Assembly: GCF_000309385.1 (NCBI RefSeq)
Contig: NZ_JH976537.1
Location: forward strand, 2,436,966-2,500,965
Length of the DNA stretch: 64,000 bases
Direction: 5' to 3'
From: Nodosilinea nodulosa PCC 7104
GTDB taxonomy: Bacteria; Cyanobacteriota; Cyanobacteriia; Phormidesmidales; Phormidesmidaceae
Shown: positions 16,402 through 24,726 of the stretch, piece by piece
Position numbering within the stretch: the first letter of the stretch is position 1
Layout of the letters: every line of letters begins with the position of its first letter
The notes under the pieces: model-generated
Seen by the model: only the letters and a program-made list of their open reading frames with translations
Database searches by the model: none
What the model was told of the DNA's origin: nothing
Made by a program: the position numbers and the translations under genes

Positions 16402-16953
16402 ATGAAGACCCAATACTACACAGCCACAAGCCTTGACGGGTTCATCGCTACTGAAGATGACTCGCTGGACTGGCTGTTTTCGCTTGGCGACCTGAATGAG
16501 TCCAGCTACCCAGAATTCATCGCTGAGGTAGGTGCATTGGCGATGGGATCGGCCACCTACGAGTGGATGATCCGCAATGCCGATGAAGTTGCTGCCGAAA
16601 CCGGGTCATCGTGGCCGTACACCCAGCCTGTCTGGATATTGACTAGCCGCAAGATTCCGGTAATCGAGGGTGCAGACATCCGATTTGCAAAAGGGGATGT
16701 GCGCCAAGTTCACAATGAAATGCGGTTGGCTGCGGAGGGCAAGAACATCTGGATTGTGGGAGGCGGTGACCTGGCAGGTCAGTTCTATGATGCTGGGCTT
16801 TTGGATGAGCTAATCGTTCAGATTGGGTCGGTTACCCTGGGCAGAGGTAAGCCGCTGTTTCCCCGCCGGGTTCTATTTCCAACCCTGCGTCTGGTGTCGG
16901 TTCGACAAATCGGCAGCGGTATGGCTGAACTTCGGTATGAAGTGGAACAGTAG
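16402..16953 (+). CDS. Dihydrofolate-reductase-like (RibD C-terminal) family protein
   Basis: 183 residues from ATG 16402, where the family start MKTQYYTATSLDGFIA is found; the open frame upstream lies in the attC region. Further family motifs are ALAMGSATYEWM, NIWIVGGGDLAGQF and ELIVQIGSVTLGRGKPLF. The fold binds NADPH; substrate is unknown for this branch (YyaP/YwjB-like). It begins 42 bases after the attC-like site, in the position of a gene cassette. It ends three bases before the convergent acyltransferase gene, and no second attC follows. Confidence 0.85.
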   Translation: MKTQYYTATSLDGFIATEDDSLDWLFSLGDLNESSYPEFIAEVGALAMGSATYEWMIRNADEVAAETGSSWPYTQPVWILTSRKIPVIEGADIRFAKGDVRQVHNEMRLAAEGKNIWIVGGGDLAGQFYDAGLLDELIVQIGSVTLGRGKPLFPRRVLFPTLRLVSVRQIGSGMAELRYEVEQ

Positions 16954-16955
16954 TT

Positions 16956-17789
16956 TTAGCCTTCTCCATCCGTCTTACGCTCCACCTCTTGCACCAGAGC
17001 ATCTAGCTCCTTCTGCATGGTATCGACCACCTGGTGATAGCACGCTTTCACATAGGCGCGATCGCGGCTGGCCTCATACCCGGTGCGCTCAAACACAATC
17101 GGCGGACACACCCGCGTATGAATTTGGCTGGGCCAGGGAATATTCGGCAAGGGGCCAACGGCCAGGCCCCAGGGCAGGCCAAGATAGATGGGAAACACCT
17201 CTGGATCGATGCCCAGCAGCCAGGGAATGCCCAGATCGTGGATTTGCTTGACCTGCTCGTAGCAGTCGCCCAGCACAATTAGCGTGTCGTGGGCACCCCA
17301 GGAGATAAATGGCACAATCGGCAGCGAGTGCCACAGGGCCAGGCGAATAAACCCGGTGCGCTGGTTGAAATAGATGCGATCGCGCAATCGATGGGGCCGA
17401 AATGCATCCTCGCCGCCGCCCGGATACACCAACACGCTGGTGCCCTGGTCTAAAACCGCCATGGCATTGCGAGCATAGAACGGAATCGCCCCCACCCTGG
17501 CGGCCATTTGGGCGATCGCCGGATACACCTGCCACATTTTGGCGTGGGCCAAGCCGTAAACTTCGCGATTGTAGCCAAACCGCCGAAACCAATCGACTAA
17601 AAACATCGGCAGGTCGGGGGTGGCCAAACCGCCATTGTGGGAGCCTACAAACATGAGCTGGCCCTGGGGCGGAATATGCTCCCAGCCCTGGGTCTGAACC
17701 CGAAAATAATTTTGATAAAACCACTCCAGCACCGGCATGAGCTGTCGAATAAACTCAGGATCTCGCTCGACGATAGGGGAATGGGGCAA
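16956..17789 (-). CDS. Lysophospholipid acyltransferase-family protein
   Basis: 277 residues. The acyltransferase block is FVGSHNGGLATPDLPMFLVD near residues 50-69, with the catalytic His and a downstream Asp. Later blocks GAIPFYARN and VLVYPGGGEDAFR correspond to the substrate-binding and PEG motifs. It belongs to the MGAT-like LPLAT group, which transfers acyl chains to glycerolipids at the membrane. The exact acceptor is not clear. Confidence 0.85.
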   Translation of the reverse strand: MPHSPIVERDPEFIRQLMPVLEWFYQNYFRVQTQGWEHIPPQGQLMFVGSHNGGLATPDLPMFLVDWFRRFGYNREVYGLAHAKMWQVYPAIAQMAARVGAIPFYARNAMAVLDQGTSVLVYPGGGEDAFRPHRLRDRIYFNQRTGFIRLALWHSLPIVPFISWGAHDTLIVLGDCYEQVKQIHDLGIPWLLGIDPEVFPIYLGLPWGLAVGPLPNIPWPSQIHTRVCPPIVFERTGYEASRDRAYVKACYHQVVDTMQKELDALVQEVERKTDGEG

Positions 17790-18290
17790 GGCCAGAAATC
17801 CGTTTTTGATAGAGCAGGGTGAGCCTACACCGTTATATCATCTGCCTGGGCCGAAAAATAACGAAATATGGCCTAGAATACGCGATCGCCCCATTCTAGC
17901 GCCTAATCTGCCTGTTTTTGGCAACCTGTTTTTGGCAGAATGCTCATCCCCGGTGTTACCAGGCCCCAGCAGATTGGGGCACAAGGGTGACGGCTATTGT
18001 CCATTGCGAGGGAGCGGGGGAGCTAGGGAGCCAGGCGAGCTGGAATAGTCGGCCTGTTTCACACAGTATTGGCATGGGCAAAATTTCAGGGCCGTGCGGC
18101 GGAAATCTCTGCCCTTCTACAACCCGCACTCCCTCCATTGAGCGATGGGGCCAGCCCAGTTTAGCCGTTAGAACGTTAGACACTGCAACGATTGCCCACC
18201 TTTGTTTATTGGCCACACTTGCCAAATTTACTAACCATTGGTTAACACCTGGGCGGTGGTTGCTGGCTTCGCACAAAAGGAGGAAGCTCA
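17790..18290. other. Intergenic region with dispersed repeat copy A
   Basis: No gene is supported. It contains the promoter side of two divergent genes and repeat copy A at 17977-18060. An AAAGGAGGAAG ribosome site lies just before the gene at 18291. Confidence 0.5.
17977..18060 (+). repeat. Dispersed intergenic repeat, copy A
   Basis: Shares the core GCGAGGGAGCGGGGGAGC, then AGGGAGCCAGGCGAGCTGG, then AATAGTCGGC with copies at 23906-24012 (opposite strand), 36211-36312 and 56335-56445. Confidence 0.75.
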
Positions 18291-19001
18291 ATGGCTTCAC
18301 AACACAGACGCGCGGTGGGCATTCTGCCCGATCGCCCCAGAACGGCCTCTGCATTGCAGGCGCTGAATGACTCAGGCTTTGCCATGAGCCATGTGTCGAT
18401 CGTCGCCAAGGACCCCGACCGGCAGGGGGCGATCGCAGGCATTGATGTCAAAGGCGAAGTGAGCAACCAGGCCGATACCGGCGGCACCGTTGGGGCCGTC
18501 ACGGGCGGCCTGCTGGGGGGTGTTACCGGGCTGCTGGTGGGCCTGGGCACGCTGGTGATACCCGGCATTGGTCCAGCGATGCTGGCTGGAGAGGCCGCTG
18601 TGGCGCTTTCCACGGTGGTAGGTGGCGCGGCGGGCGCGGCGGCGGGCGGTTTGGTGGGTGCCTTGGTTGGCATGGGCATTCCCGAGCACCGGGCCAAGCA
18701 CTACCGCGACCGCGTGGCCCAGGGTGACTACCTGATTTTGCTGAGGGAAACTGAGCCCGAAATTGCTCGCGCAGAACGTACCCTGAGCGCCGCTGGCATC
18801 GAAGATTGGGGCATCTACACCATTCCAGCGGCGGTGCCCGAAGCTGCCACCGCTGCCGCTAGCGCCAGGTCCGGTGCTCCCAACGCTACATTCAGCGGCG
18901 ATCGCGAGAAGGGCCGTGGAGATGACCGAATTGCCACTGGCGGGGTCAATCCTTCCGATCGTGGTGAATCCCCGGCGGAGAGGCGCTATCCCCAGCGGTA
19001 G
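18291..19001 (+). CDS. YflT/general-stress-domain protein with glycine-zipper core
   Basis: 236 residues. The N-terminal 45 residues (AVGILPDRPRTASALQALND, then FAMSHVSIVAKD) resemble the YflT-type general stress domain. A glycine/alanine-rich hydrophobic core at about residues 65-130 could form a membrane hairpin. The C-terminal 50 residues are low-complexity. A strong ribosome site precedes ATG 18291. Such proteins are common in desiccation- and salt-responsive cyanobacterial regions; the role is inferred. Confidence 0.7.
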   Translation: MASQHRRAVGILPDRPRTASALQALNDSGFAMSHVSIVAKDPDRQGAIAGIDVKGEVSNQADTGGTVGAVTGGLLGGVTGLLVGLGTLVIPGIGPAMLAGEAAVALSTVVGGAAGAAAGGLVGALVGMGIPEHRAKHYRDRVAQGDYLILLRETEPEIARAERTLSAAGIEDWGIYTIPAAVPEAATAAASARSGAPNATFSGDREKGRGDDRIATGGVNPSDRGESPAERRYPQR

Positions 19002-19120
19002 GCGCCAAAAAAAGCTTCAGGAGCAGCGCTAACCCAGCGGGGCCAGCCAGGGCAACTGCCTGCCGCTGGCTGCCGCACCCCAGTCCATTTGATCTGATTT
19101 GATCTGTTGAGGAAACATCT

Positions 19121-19546
19121 ATGAATATTCTGAAATCTATCCAGCGCGGGGCGATTGCCCTGTGCCTGGGCCTGATTTTGCTCACCACTAGCGCCTGCGG
19201 CAGCGCCACCCAAACCAGCGCCGCCCCTGGGCTGTCTCCCACGGCGGCCTACGGTCAGCTGGAGCGAGGCGATACCGCCAGCGGCGAAAGCTATGGCCGC
19301 TGGGTTATGCAAACCGCCAAAGGATTGGTCAGCGACGCCTTTGTGCGCGACAACGACAAGCTTGGCGTAGTCATCGCCCCCGAGGTCAAGCCCCAGGAGG
19401 TGAAGACCCTGGCCCAATCGCTGGTGCAGGGGTTCCACAAAAAATTCCCTAACCGCGACCTGAGCGTGCTGGTTTACGCCCCCGACAAGCAGCTGATTTT
19501 AACCGCCAACTACGACGACTCCACCCGCCAGGTCGAGTATCAGTAG
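19121..19546 (+). CDS. Small lipoprotein, unknown
   Basis: 141 residues with a type II signal peptide: basic start, hydrophobic stretch and lipobox LTTSAC at about residue 26. The mature part (GQLERGDTASGESYGRWVMQ, later GFHKKFPNRDLSVLVYAPDK) looks like a compact soluble domain. It is the middle gene of three co-oriented genes with stress-related features. Function is unknown. Confidence 0.75.
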   Translation: MNILKSIQRGAIALCLGLILLTTSACGSATQTSAAPGLSPTAAYGQLERGDTASGESYGRWVMQTAKGLVSDAFVRDNDKLGVVIAPEVKPQEVKTLAQSLVQGFHKKFPNRDLSVLVYAPDKQLILTANYDDSTRQVEYQ

Positions 19547-19615
19547 GCGTCGCCCATTCTCTACACACCATTTCTCAAGCACTAACAAGCAGTAAAGCAA
19601 GAGAGTAGACCCCCT

Positions 19616-20131
19616 ATGACTAGCAGCAAAGACTATAAACGCCAGATTATGAATGACCTGGCTGGCGGCAACGTCGAAAGTATCGACGCAAAAGCCACCC
19701 AGCCCGAGCGTGAATACGCCAATTTTGACGACTTCGCCAACCGTTCATCGCGCGAGGAGCGGCGGGAACTGGGGCGCGGGTTCCACCCCGATCGCATTCC
19801 CCCCAGTCAGATGGAGCCAGAACTGCGCCAGGCGATCGCCAAAATCAAGCCCAAGGAGCGCGACGACGTTGCCCGCGATCTGCTCAAGCACCTGAAAGGG
19901 CGCGGTCTGAGCGATCGCGACCTGGAGCAGCAGCTGGGCCTTTCGACCCACCATGCCAGCCGCATGAGCGAAGACGATGTGACCAAGCTGGCGGCCTTTA
20001 CCTATCACAGCCACCCCGACATCTTTCAGGATGTGCTGGCCGATCAGCCCGGGATTATGAAGTTCTTCAGCAACCCGCTGGTGGGTGCGGCAGTGGGCGC
20101 GATCGCCGCCAAGTGGTTGAGCAAGCATTAA
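19616..20131 (+). CDS. Conserved hypothetical protein with C-terminal glycine-rich helix
   Basis: 171 residues, hydrophilic and highly charged over the first 140, with a short hydrophobic end FFSNPLVGAAVGAIAAKWLS. The sequence has regular helices (KPKERDDVARDLLKHLKGRG). No named family is recognised. It follows the lipoprotein gene by 69 bases and may share its transcript. Confidence 0.7.
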   Translation: MTSSKDYKRQIMNDLAGGNVESIDAKATQPEREYANFDDFANRSSREERRELGRGFHPDRIPPSQMEPELRQAIAKIKPKERDDVARDLLKHLKGRGLSDRDLEQQLGLSTHHASRMSEDDVTKLAAFTYHSHPDIFQDVLADQPGIMKFFSNPLVGAAVGAIAAKWLSKH

Positions 20132-20158
20132 AACGCCCGTTTGCTGCTCTGGTATGAC

Positions 20159-20215
20159 TGTAGGCGGTCTGGTTAAGACAGGTTGCGTATGAGCGTTCAA
20201 GCGTATGAGCGTTCG
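20159..20215 (+). repeat. Dispersed repeat 2, first copy
   Basis: TGTAGGCGGTCTGGTTAAG and the following TATGAGCGTTCAAGCG resemble 47781-47836 closely. Both copies lie in intergenic DNA. Confidence 0.6.
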
Positions 20216-20297
20216 TGGGGCTTTTGGATGTTCTAACCGACAGGGCTCTGGCTGTAACGCCAGAGCGGCACGCCACCTGATTAGTTCGATCAATTGC

Positions 20298-20325
20298 AGA
20301 ACCGCCGAGATGTTCCGGCGGTTCT
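20298..20325. terminator. Perfect 10-bp hairpin, possible terminator
   Basis: AGAACCGCCG and CGGCGGTTCT flank an 8-base loop. It is about 170 bases after the conserved gene ending at 20131. The T-run is weak, so it may be another structural element. Confidence 0.4.
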
Positions 20326-20603
20326 GGCTGTTTAAAGAACGTGAGTTCGACAGAGAACACTTCTTGAGTAAACAGATGGCTCGTCCCCTCCGGGGAGGGG
20401 TAGGGGTGGGTTTTTCTGGGCTGAGAAGCCGTTTTCTCCGTATTCAGAAGCTTGCTTTCTGTCGCCATGTTGACCCACCCCGTCCTGCGGGCACCCCTCC
20501 AGGGAGGGGATGGGACCGACTTTTCTGCTGCATGAGACGCCATCGAACTGACGTTAAAGAGGTTTCTGGAACCCTATCCCGCTGGGGTCAGCGGCCCAGG
20601 GGT

Positions 20604-21158
20604 ATGCTTAAGGTAAAGCGAATCGAACTAGCGTTGGCAGGGAAACAGGGTTTGCTAAATCGTGGTGGATTGACAGTTTGGCGGTGGGCGGCGGGGCTGG
20701 TTTTGGCCGTGGCGCTGGTTTTGTGCCTCACGGTCCCCGCCCAGGCGCAAACCTTGGGTGGCGCAGCCGTGCTAGAGCTAACGGTTTACCGCAGCCCCAC
20801 CTGTCGCTGCTGCGGTCACTGGATCGACCACATGAAAGCCGCCGGGTTTGCGGTGCAGGATGTGGTCACCGACGACATGGTTGCCATCAAAGCCCGGTAC
20901 GGCGTGCCGGACGATGCCGCCTCTTGCCATACGGCGATCGCCCATGGGGGCAACAGCAGCGATTATTTGATAGAGGGCCATGTGCCCGCCGCCGATGTGC
21001 AGCGGTTGCTCAGCGAGCAGCCCAACGTGCTCGGCATTGCGGCACCGGGGATGCCGATGGGTTCCCCCGGCATGGAGATGGGCGATCGGGTAGACCCCTA
21101 CACCGTGGTCTCATTTACCCAAGCTGGCACAACGACCGCCTTTGCCGAACATCCCTGA
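20604..21158 (+). CDS. DUF411 metal-binding protein, exported
   Basis: 184 residues from ATG 20604, which gives a basic N-terminus and a hydrophobic signal (AAGLVLAVALVLCLTVPAQA). The DUF411 domain follows: YRSPTCRCCGHWIDHMKAAGF, then GVPDDAASCHTAIAHGG, then EGHVPAADVQRLL. Cys-x-Cys-Cys and a later Cys-His are candidate metal ligands. DUF411 proteins are often linked with copper or other metal handling. A frame upstream of 20604 is not used because it crosses repeats. Confidence 0.85.
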   Translation: MLKVKRIELALAGKQGLLNRGGLTVWRWAAGLVLAVALVLCLTVPAQAQTLGGAAVLELTVYRSPTCRCCGHWIDHMKAAGFAVQDVVTDDMVAIKARYGVPDDAASCHTAIAHGGNSSDYLIEGHVPAADVQRLLSEQPNVLGIAAPGMPMGSPGMEMGDRVDPYTVVSFTQAGTTTAFAEHP

Positions 21159-21171
21159 ATAGCCCAATTCT

Positions 21172-21804
21172 ATGGCCTACTACCGCTGCCAGCCCGAGGC
21201 CTTTTCCGCCGCCTACCTGCACAACCTGCGGGGGGCCATTCAGTCGTGCCGCTACTTTGCCACCAACAACCTCAACCGCGATTTTGTCGCCACTAAAGGG
21301 TTTTCGGTGGTGTTTACTGGGGCGGGGCGGGCCGAGGTCGATCGCCAGTTTCCCTACTTCAAGCCCTACCTCGATCGGGCGCTTTTGCCCGACTGCAACG
21401 CCTTTTACCTCAACCCGCTGCTGCTCAAACAGGGGTCGCGGGTTGACCCCCACATCGATCGATCGCTCCGGTCGTACTGCAAAACCATCGACCCACCCGA
21501 CCAGGTGAGCGTGCTCTACGTGCAGGTGCCCGCCGACCTGGCCAGCGGCGAGCTGGTGCTGCAGCGAGGGCGGCGGCAAGTGGCGCAGATTCAGCCCCAG
21601 CCAGGACTGCTGCTGCACTTTCAGGGCGATTTGACCCACTCCATTAATGCCATGGCCAGCGCTGGCAGTCGCCTCAGCCTGGTGTGCGAACAGTACGCCC
21701 TCGACGGCGCTGCCCTGGAGGATATTCCCGAGTTTTTGATTGAATCCAGGGCGTTGGCGAAACCCCTGCCCGGTAGAATCGCTGCGGCCAAAACCAGATC
21801 CTAA
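21172..21804 (+). CDS. 2-oxoglutarate/Fe(II)-dependent oxygenase-like protein
   Basis: 210 residues. The iron ligands are visible as HxD in VDPHIDRSLR and a distal His in GDLTHSINAM; the 2OG-binding Arg is in GSRLSLVCEQ. These give the complete facial triad of the superfamily. It starts 13 bases after the DUF411 gene and is likely co-transcribed. The substrate is unknown. Confidence 0.8.
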   Translation: MAYYRCQPEAFSAAYLHNLRGAIQSCRYFATNNLNRDFVATKGFSVVFTGAGRAEVDRQFPYFKPYLDRALLPDCNAFYLNPLLLKQGSRVDPHIDRSLRSYCKTIDPPDQVSVLYVQVPADLASGELVLQRGRRQVAQIQPQPGLLLHFQGDLTHSINAMASAGSRLSLVCEQYALDGAALEDIPEFLIESRALAKPLPGRIAAAKTRS

Positions 21805-21951
21805 AGCGCCGATACAGTAACCATACAACATCTATACAACGGGGCCAATCCGCTCGGCTTTGTCGGCCTATTTGTCGGCCTTATTTGGCAGCCCTAGGGG
21901 CAGTTTGAGGCCAAAGTCAGTAAGCTATGTCAATACTGTTGAGCTGATGCA

Positions 21952-22200
21952 ATGAGTTTGATTCAAGAAATATTTCTCGAAACCGATTGGGAAGAGGTCG
22001 AGCAAGCCCAGGCCGCCTGCGACGAACGGGCCACGGAACTGCGGGCGGAAGGCCATACCTGCACCTGCACCACCCTCTACCGCATCACCGACGGGCGGCG
22101 GGTTTTTCTGCTAGAGGCTCAGCACCCCGATTCCCTAGAGCCAGAGCACAAACCCTCGCGGCGAAAGCCCCCCTCGCGGCGATCGACCCCCAGAAGCTGA
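21952..22200 (+). CDS. Small hypothetical protein
   Basis: 82 residues. The first 60 look like an ordered domain (IFLETDWEEVEQAQAACDER, later TCTCTTLYRITDGRRVFLLE); the tail is basic and proline-rich. It is convergent with the FAD dehydrogenase gene, six bases apart. No family is recognised. Confidence 0.5.
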   Translation: MSLIQEIFLETDWEEVEQAQAACDERATELRAEGHTCTCTTLYRITDGRRVFLLEAQHPDSLEPEHKPSRRKPPSRRSTPRS

Positions 22201-22206
22201 GTTTCG

Positions 22207-23832
22207 TTACCTCTGGAGCAGGCTCAACGCCACGGCTTCTGCCACCCGAATGCCGTCGATGCCGGCGGACAGAATTCCCCCCGCGTAGCCCGCCCCTTCC
22301 CCAGCGGGGTACAGCCCGGCGGTGTTGAGGCTCTGGCATTGCTCGTTGCGCTTGATGCGAATGGGCGATGAGGTGCGGGTTTCGACCCCGGTGAGCACGG
22401 CGTCATCCATGGCAAAGCCGTGGATTTGGCGATCGAAGGCGGGGATGGCCTCGCGGATGGCGGCGATCGCGTACTCCGGCAGGCTCTGGCTCAAATCGCC
22501 CAGCGTTACCCCCGGTTTGTAGGAGGGGTACACCGAACCAAACTCGGTGGAGGAGCGGTTGGCCAAAAAGTCGCCCACCAGCTGGCCGGGAGCGTCATAG
22601 GTGCCGCCGCCCAGCTTAAATGCGCCTTCCTCCAGCCGTCGCTGGAGGGCGATGCCCGCCAGCGGCCCCTCGGGGTAATCTGCGGGGGTAATGCCGACGA
22701 CGATGGCGCTGTTGGCGTTCGACTCATCCCGCGCGTACTCGCTCATGCCGTTGGTGACCAAGCGGCCCGGTTCTGAGGCCGCCGCCACCACCTTGCCGCC
22801 GGGGCACATGCAAAAGCTGTAGACCGATCGCCCGTTTTCGCAGTGGTGCACCAGCTTGTAGTCGGCAGATCCTAAACGCGGATGCCCGGCCTGATCGCCC
22901 AGGCGGCAGCGATCGATTAAATCCTGCGGGTGCTCGATGCGAAAGCCGATGGAAAAGGGCTTGGCTTCAATGTACACGCCGCGATGGTGCAGCATTTCAA
23001 AGGTGTCGCGGGCGCTGTGGCCCACCGCCAGCACCACATGGTCGCTGGCAATAGTTTCACCGCTCTCCAGCCGCACGCCGCGCACCTGGCCCCGGTCGAT
23101 GTCGAGATCGACGACCCGGCTCTGAAAGCGAATCTCGCCGCCGAGGGCTTCGATATTGGCCCGCATATTCTGCACAATTTTGACCAGCCGGTAGGTGCCG
23201 ATGTGGGGCTTGTTGACGTACAGAATCTCAGGATTGGCACCGGCATTCACCAGTTCTGTCAGCACCTTGCGGCCATAGTGGTGGGGGTCGCTGACCTGGC
23301 TGTAGAGCTTGCCGTCGGAGAAGGTGCCCGCGCCGCCTTCGCCAAACTGGGCGTTTGACTCGGGGTTGAGATTTTTTTTGAGCCAAAAGCCAAAGGTGTC
23401 GACGCTGCGATCGCGCACCGCCTTGCCCCGCTCCAGCAGCAGGGGGCGCAGCCCCATCTGGGCCAGCAGCAGGCCCGCAAACATGCCGCAGGGTCCGGTG
23501 CCAATCACGACCGGGCGGGGCAAAGCATCCCCCAGCCCAGCCTTGCCCAACTGCTGGGGAACCTTCACCACGGGGCGGTAGGTCATATCGGGCGTCGGCG
23601 CCACGTGGGGATCTTTTTTAAAGCGCTTGAGGAGGGCTTGTTCCTTAGGCGTTTCGACATCTACGATGTAGACCAGGGTAATATTGCCCTTTTTGCGGGC
23701 GTCGTAGCTGCGCTTAAAAATGGTGAAGCGGCTCAGGTCTGCCGCCGCCAGGTGCAGCTTTTTGAGAATCGCCTGCTCCAGGGCGGCTTCAGGGTGGTCG
23801 AGGGGCAGTCTGATTTGGCTGAGGCGGAGCAT
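22207..23832 (-). CDS. FAD-dependent dehydrogenase (COG2509-like)
   Basis: 541 residues from ATG 23832, starting MLRLSQIRLPLDHPEAAL. An N-terminal domain of about 95 residues precedes the FAD-binding Rossmann motif VIGTGPCGMFAGLLLAQMG. Other blocks are QFGEGGAGTFSDGKL and FSIGFRIEHPQ. The C-terminus GLYPAGEGAGYAGGILSAG is the typical FAD-binding end. The frame extends upstream of 23832 but that part is intergenic in character. The substrate of this widespread family is not known. Confidence 0.85.
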   Translation of the reverse strand: MLRLSQIRLPLDHPEAALEQAILKKLHLAAADLSRFTIFKRSYDARKKGNITLVYIVDVETPKEQALLKRFKKDPHVAPTPDMTYRPVVKVPQQLGKAGLGDALPRPVVIGTGPCGMFAGLLLAQMGLRPLLLERGKAVRDRSVDTFGFWLKKNLNPESNAQFGEGGAGTFSDGKLYSQVSDPHHYGRKVLTELVNAGANPEILYVNKPHIGTYRLVKIVQNMRANIEALGGEIRFQSRVVDLDIDRGQVRGVRLESGETIASDHVVLAVGHSARDTFEMLHHRGVYIEAKPFSIGFRIEHPQDLIDRCRLGDQAGHPRLGSADYKLVHHCENGRSVYSFCMCPGGKVVAAASEPGRLVTNGMSEYARDESNANSAIVVGITPADYPEGPLAGIALQRRLEEGAFKLGGGTYDAPGQLVGDFLANRSSTEFGSVYPSYKPGVTLGDLSQSLPEYAIAAIREAIPAFDRQIHGFAMDDAVLTGVETRTSSPIRIKRNEQCQSLNTAGLYPAGEGAGYAGGILSAGIDGIRVAEAVALSLLQR

Positions 23833-23905
23833 AGGTCGCGGGAACACATTCCCAGGGAAGCGCAGAGGACCATCATGCCATATTGGCCTGGGGTCTTGCC
23901 AAGCT

Positions 23906-24012
23906 AGTACTCTGAGGCGGAAATATGCCGACTGTTCCAGCCCGCTTGGCTCCCTCGCTCCCCTGCTCCCTCGCAATTGGCAATAGTCCCCACACTTGTG
24001 CCGCAGTCTACT
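23906..24012 (-). repeat. Dispersed intergenic repeat, copy B
   Basis: Read on the minus strand it begins TAGACTGCGGCACAAGTGTG, continues GCGAGGGAGCAGGGGAGC and ends near CGCCTCAGAGTACT. It is the longest copy, and shares its first part with copy C and its last part with copy D. Confidence 0.75.
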
Positions 24013-24102
24013 AGGCGATCGCCCGTCGGGAATCGCCTGCCGGGCCGCTGTAGCTGTGGGTGTAACGCAACGGTGTAGCCGCGCTAGCGAGGATATAGAA
24101 CG

Positions 24103-24603
24103 ATGAAACTCAAACTGCCCTGGGCACTTTTGGGGAGCCTGCCGCTGAGCCTGTTGAGCGGTTTGGGCGCAGCGGCTCTGGCCAATACGATTGAACTCAG
24201 CGTGCTGCCGCTCGATGGCCCGGCAGCGAACTGTCCCGCCAGCCTGACCGCCCACGAAACGCTGCGGCCCTACGTTGAGGGGAGCTACACCACCGACGGC
24301 ATGATCAAGCTGCGGGAGATCGCCACCGATATCAGAGTGCTCCAGTCGGATCGCTTTAGCACCACCTGGGTGGGCACCCTCAAGCCCGAATATCGCCGCT
24401 GCCAGGCCTCCGGCGGCATGGCCAGCCTGGATGGCGAGGCCTACCAGGGGCACTCCTATATCCGAGTGCAGCTGTTCGGGGGTCAGGTCAAGGCCATTCT
24501 CGACATGACGGGAATGGGCGACGCCAACGGGTTTACCCCTGTAATCACCTACAAAGGCCTCCAGGAGGGCAATCCCCGCTGGACCTGGGCCGGTACCGAC
24601 TAA
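24103..24603 (+). CDS. Exported hypothetical protein
   Basis: 166 residues with a signal peptide (LKLPWALLGSLPLSLLSGLG, cleavage near AAALA). The mature part has two cysteines (NCPAS, RRCQAS) and beta-rich segments such as YIRVQLFGGQVKAILDM. A periplasmic location is likely. No family is recognised. Confidence 0.7.
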   Translation: MKLKLPWALLGSLPLSLLSGLGAAALANTIELSVLPLDGPAANCPASLTAHETLRPYVEGSYTTDGMIKLREIATDIRVLQSDRFSTTWVGTLKPEYRRCQASGGMASLDGEAYQGHSYIRVQLFGGQVKAILDMTGMGDANGFTPVITYKGLQEGNPRWTWAGTD

Positions 24604-24726
24604 TTTCTTTATTCCCAGAGTTTATTCAGGCAAGATCTACCCAAGGTCGCACCAAGGCGGCGAATCTGGCTCCTAGAGTGAAGGGGCACTGGATTTTTCT
24701 GCCCGGATTTACGGCCTTAGACACCT

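Larger units (their letters stand above)
20132..20603. other. Intergenic region with three repeat or hairpin structures
   Basis: No gene is supported; an open frame crosses it but lacks coding character until ATG 20604. It holds dispersed repeat 2 (20159-20215), a perfect 10-bp stem AGAACCGCCG/CGGCGGTTCT at 20298-20325 with an 8-base loop, and a longer imperfect inverted repeat of CCCCTCC/GGAGGGG blocks between about 20393 and 20514. Confidence 0.6.

Noticed and set aside
20205-20603. N-terminal extension of the DUF411 gene
   Set aside because: It crosses dispersed repeat 2 and hairpins and lacks coding character; the signal peptide begins after ATG 20604.
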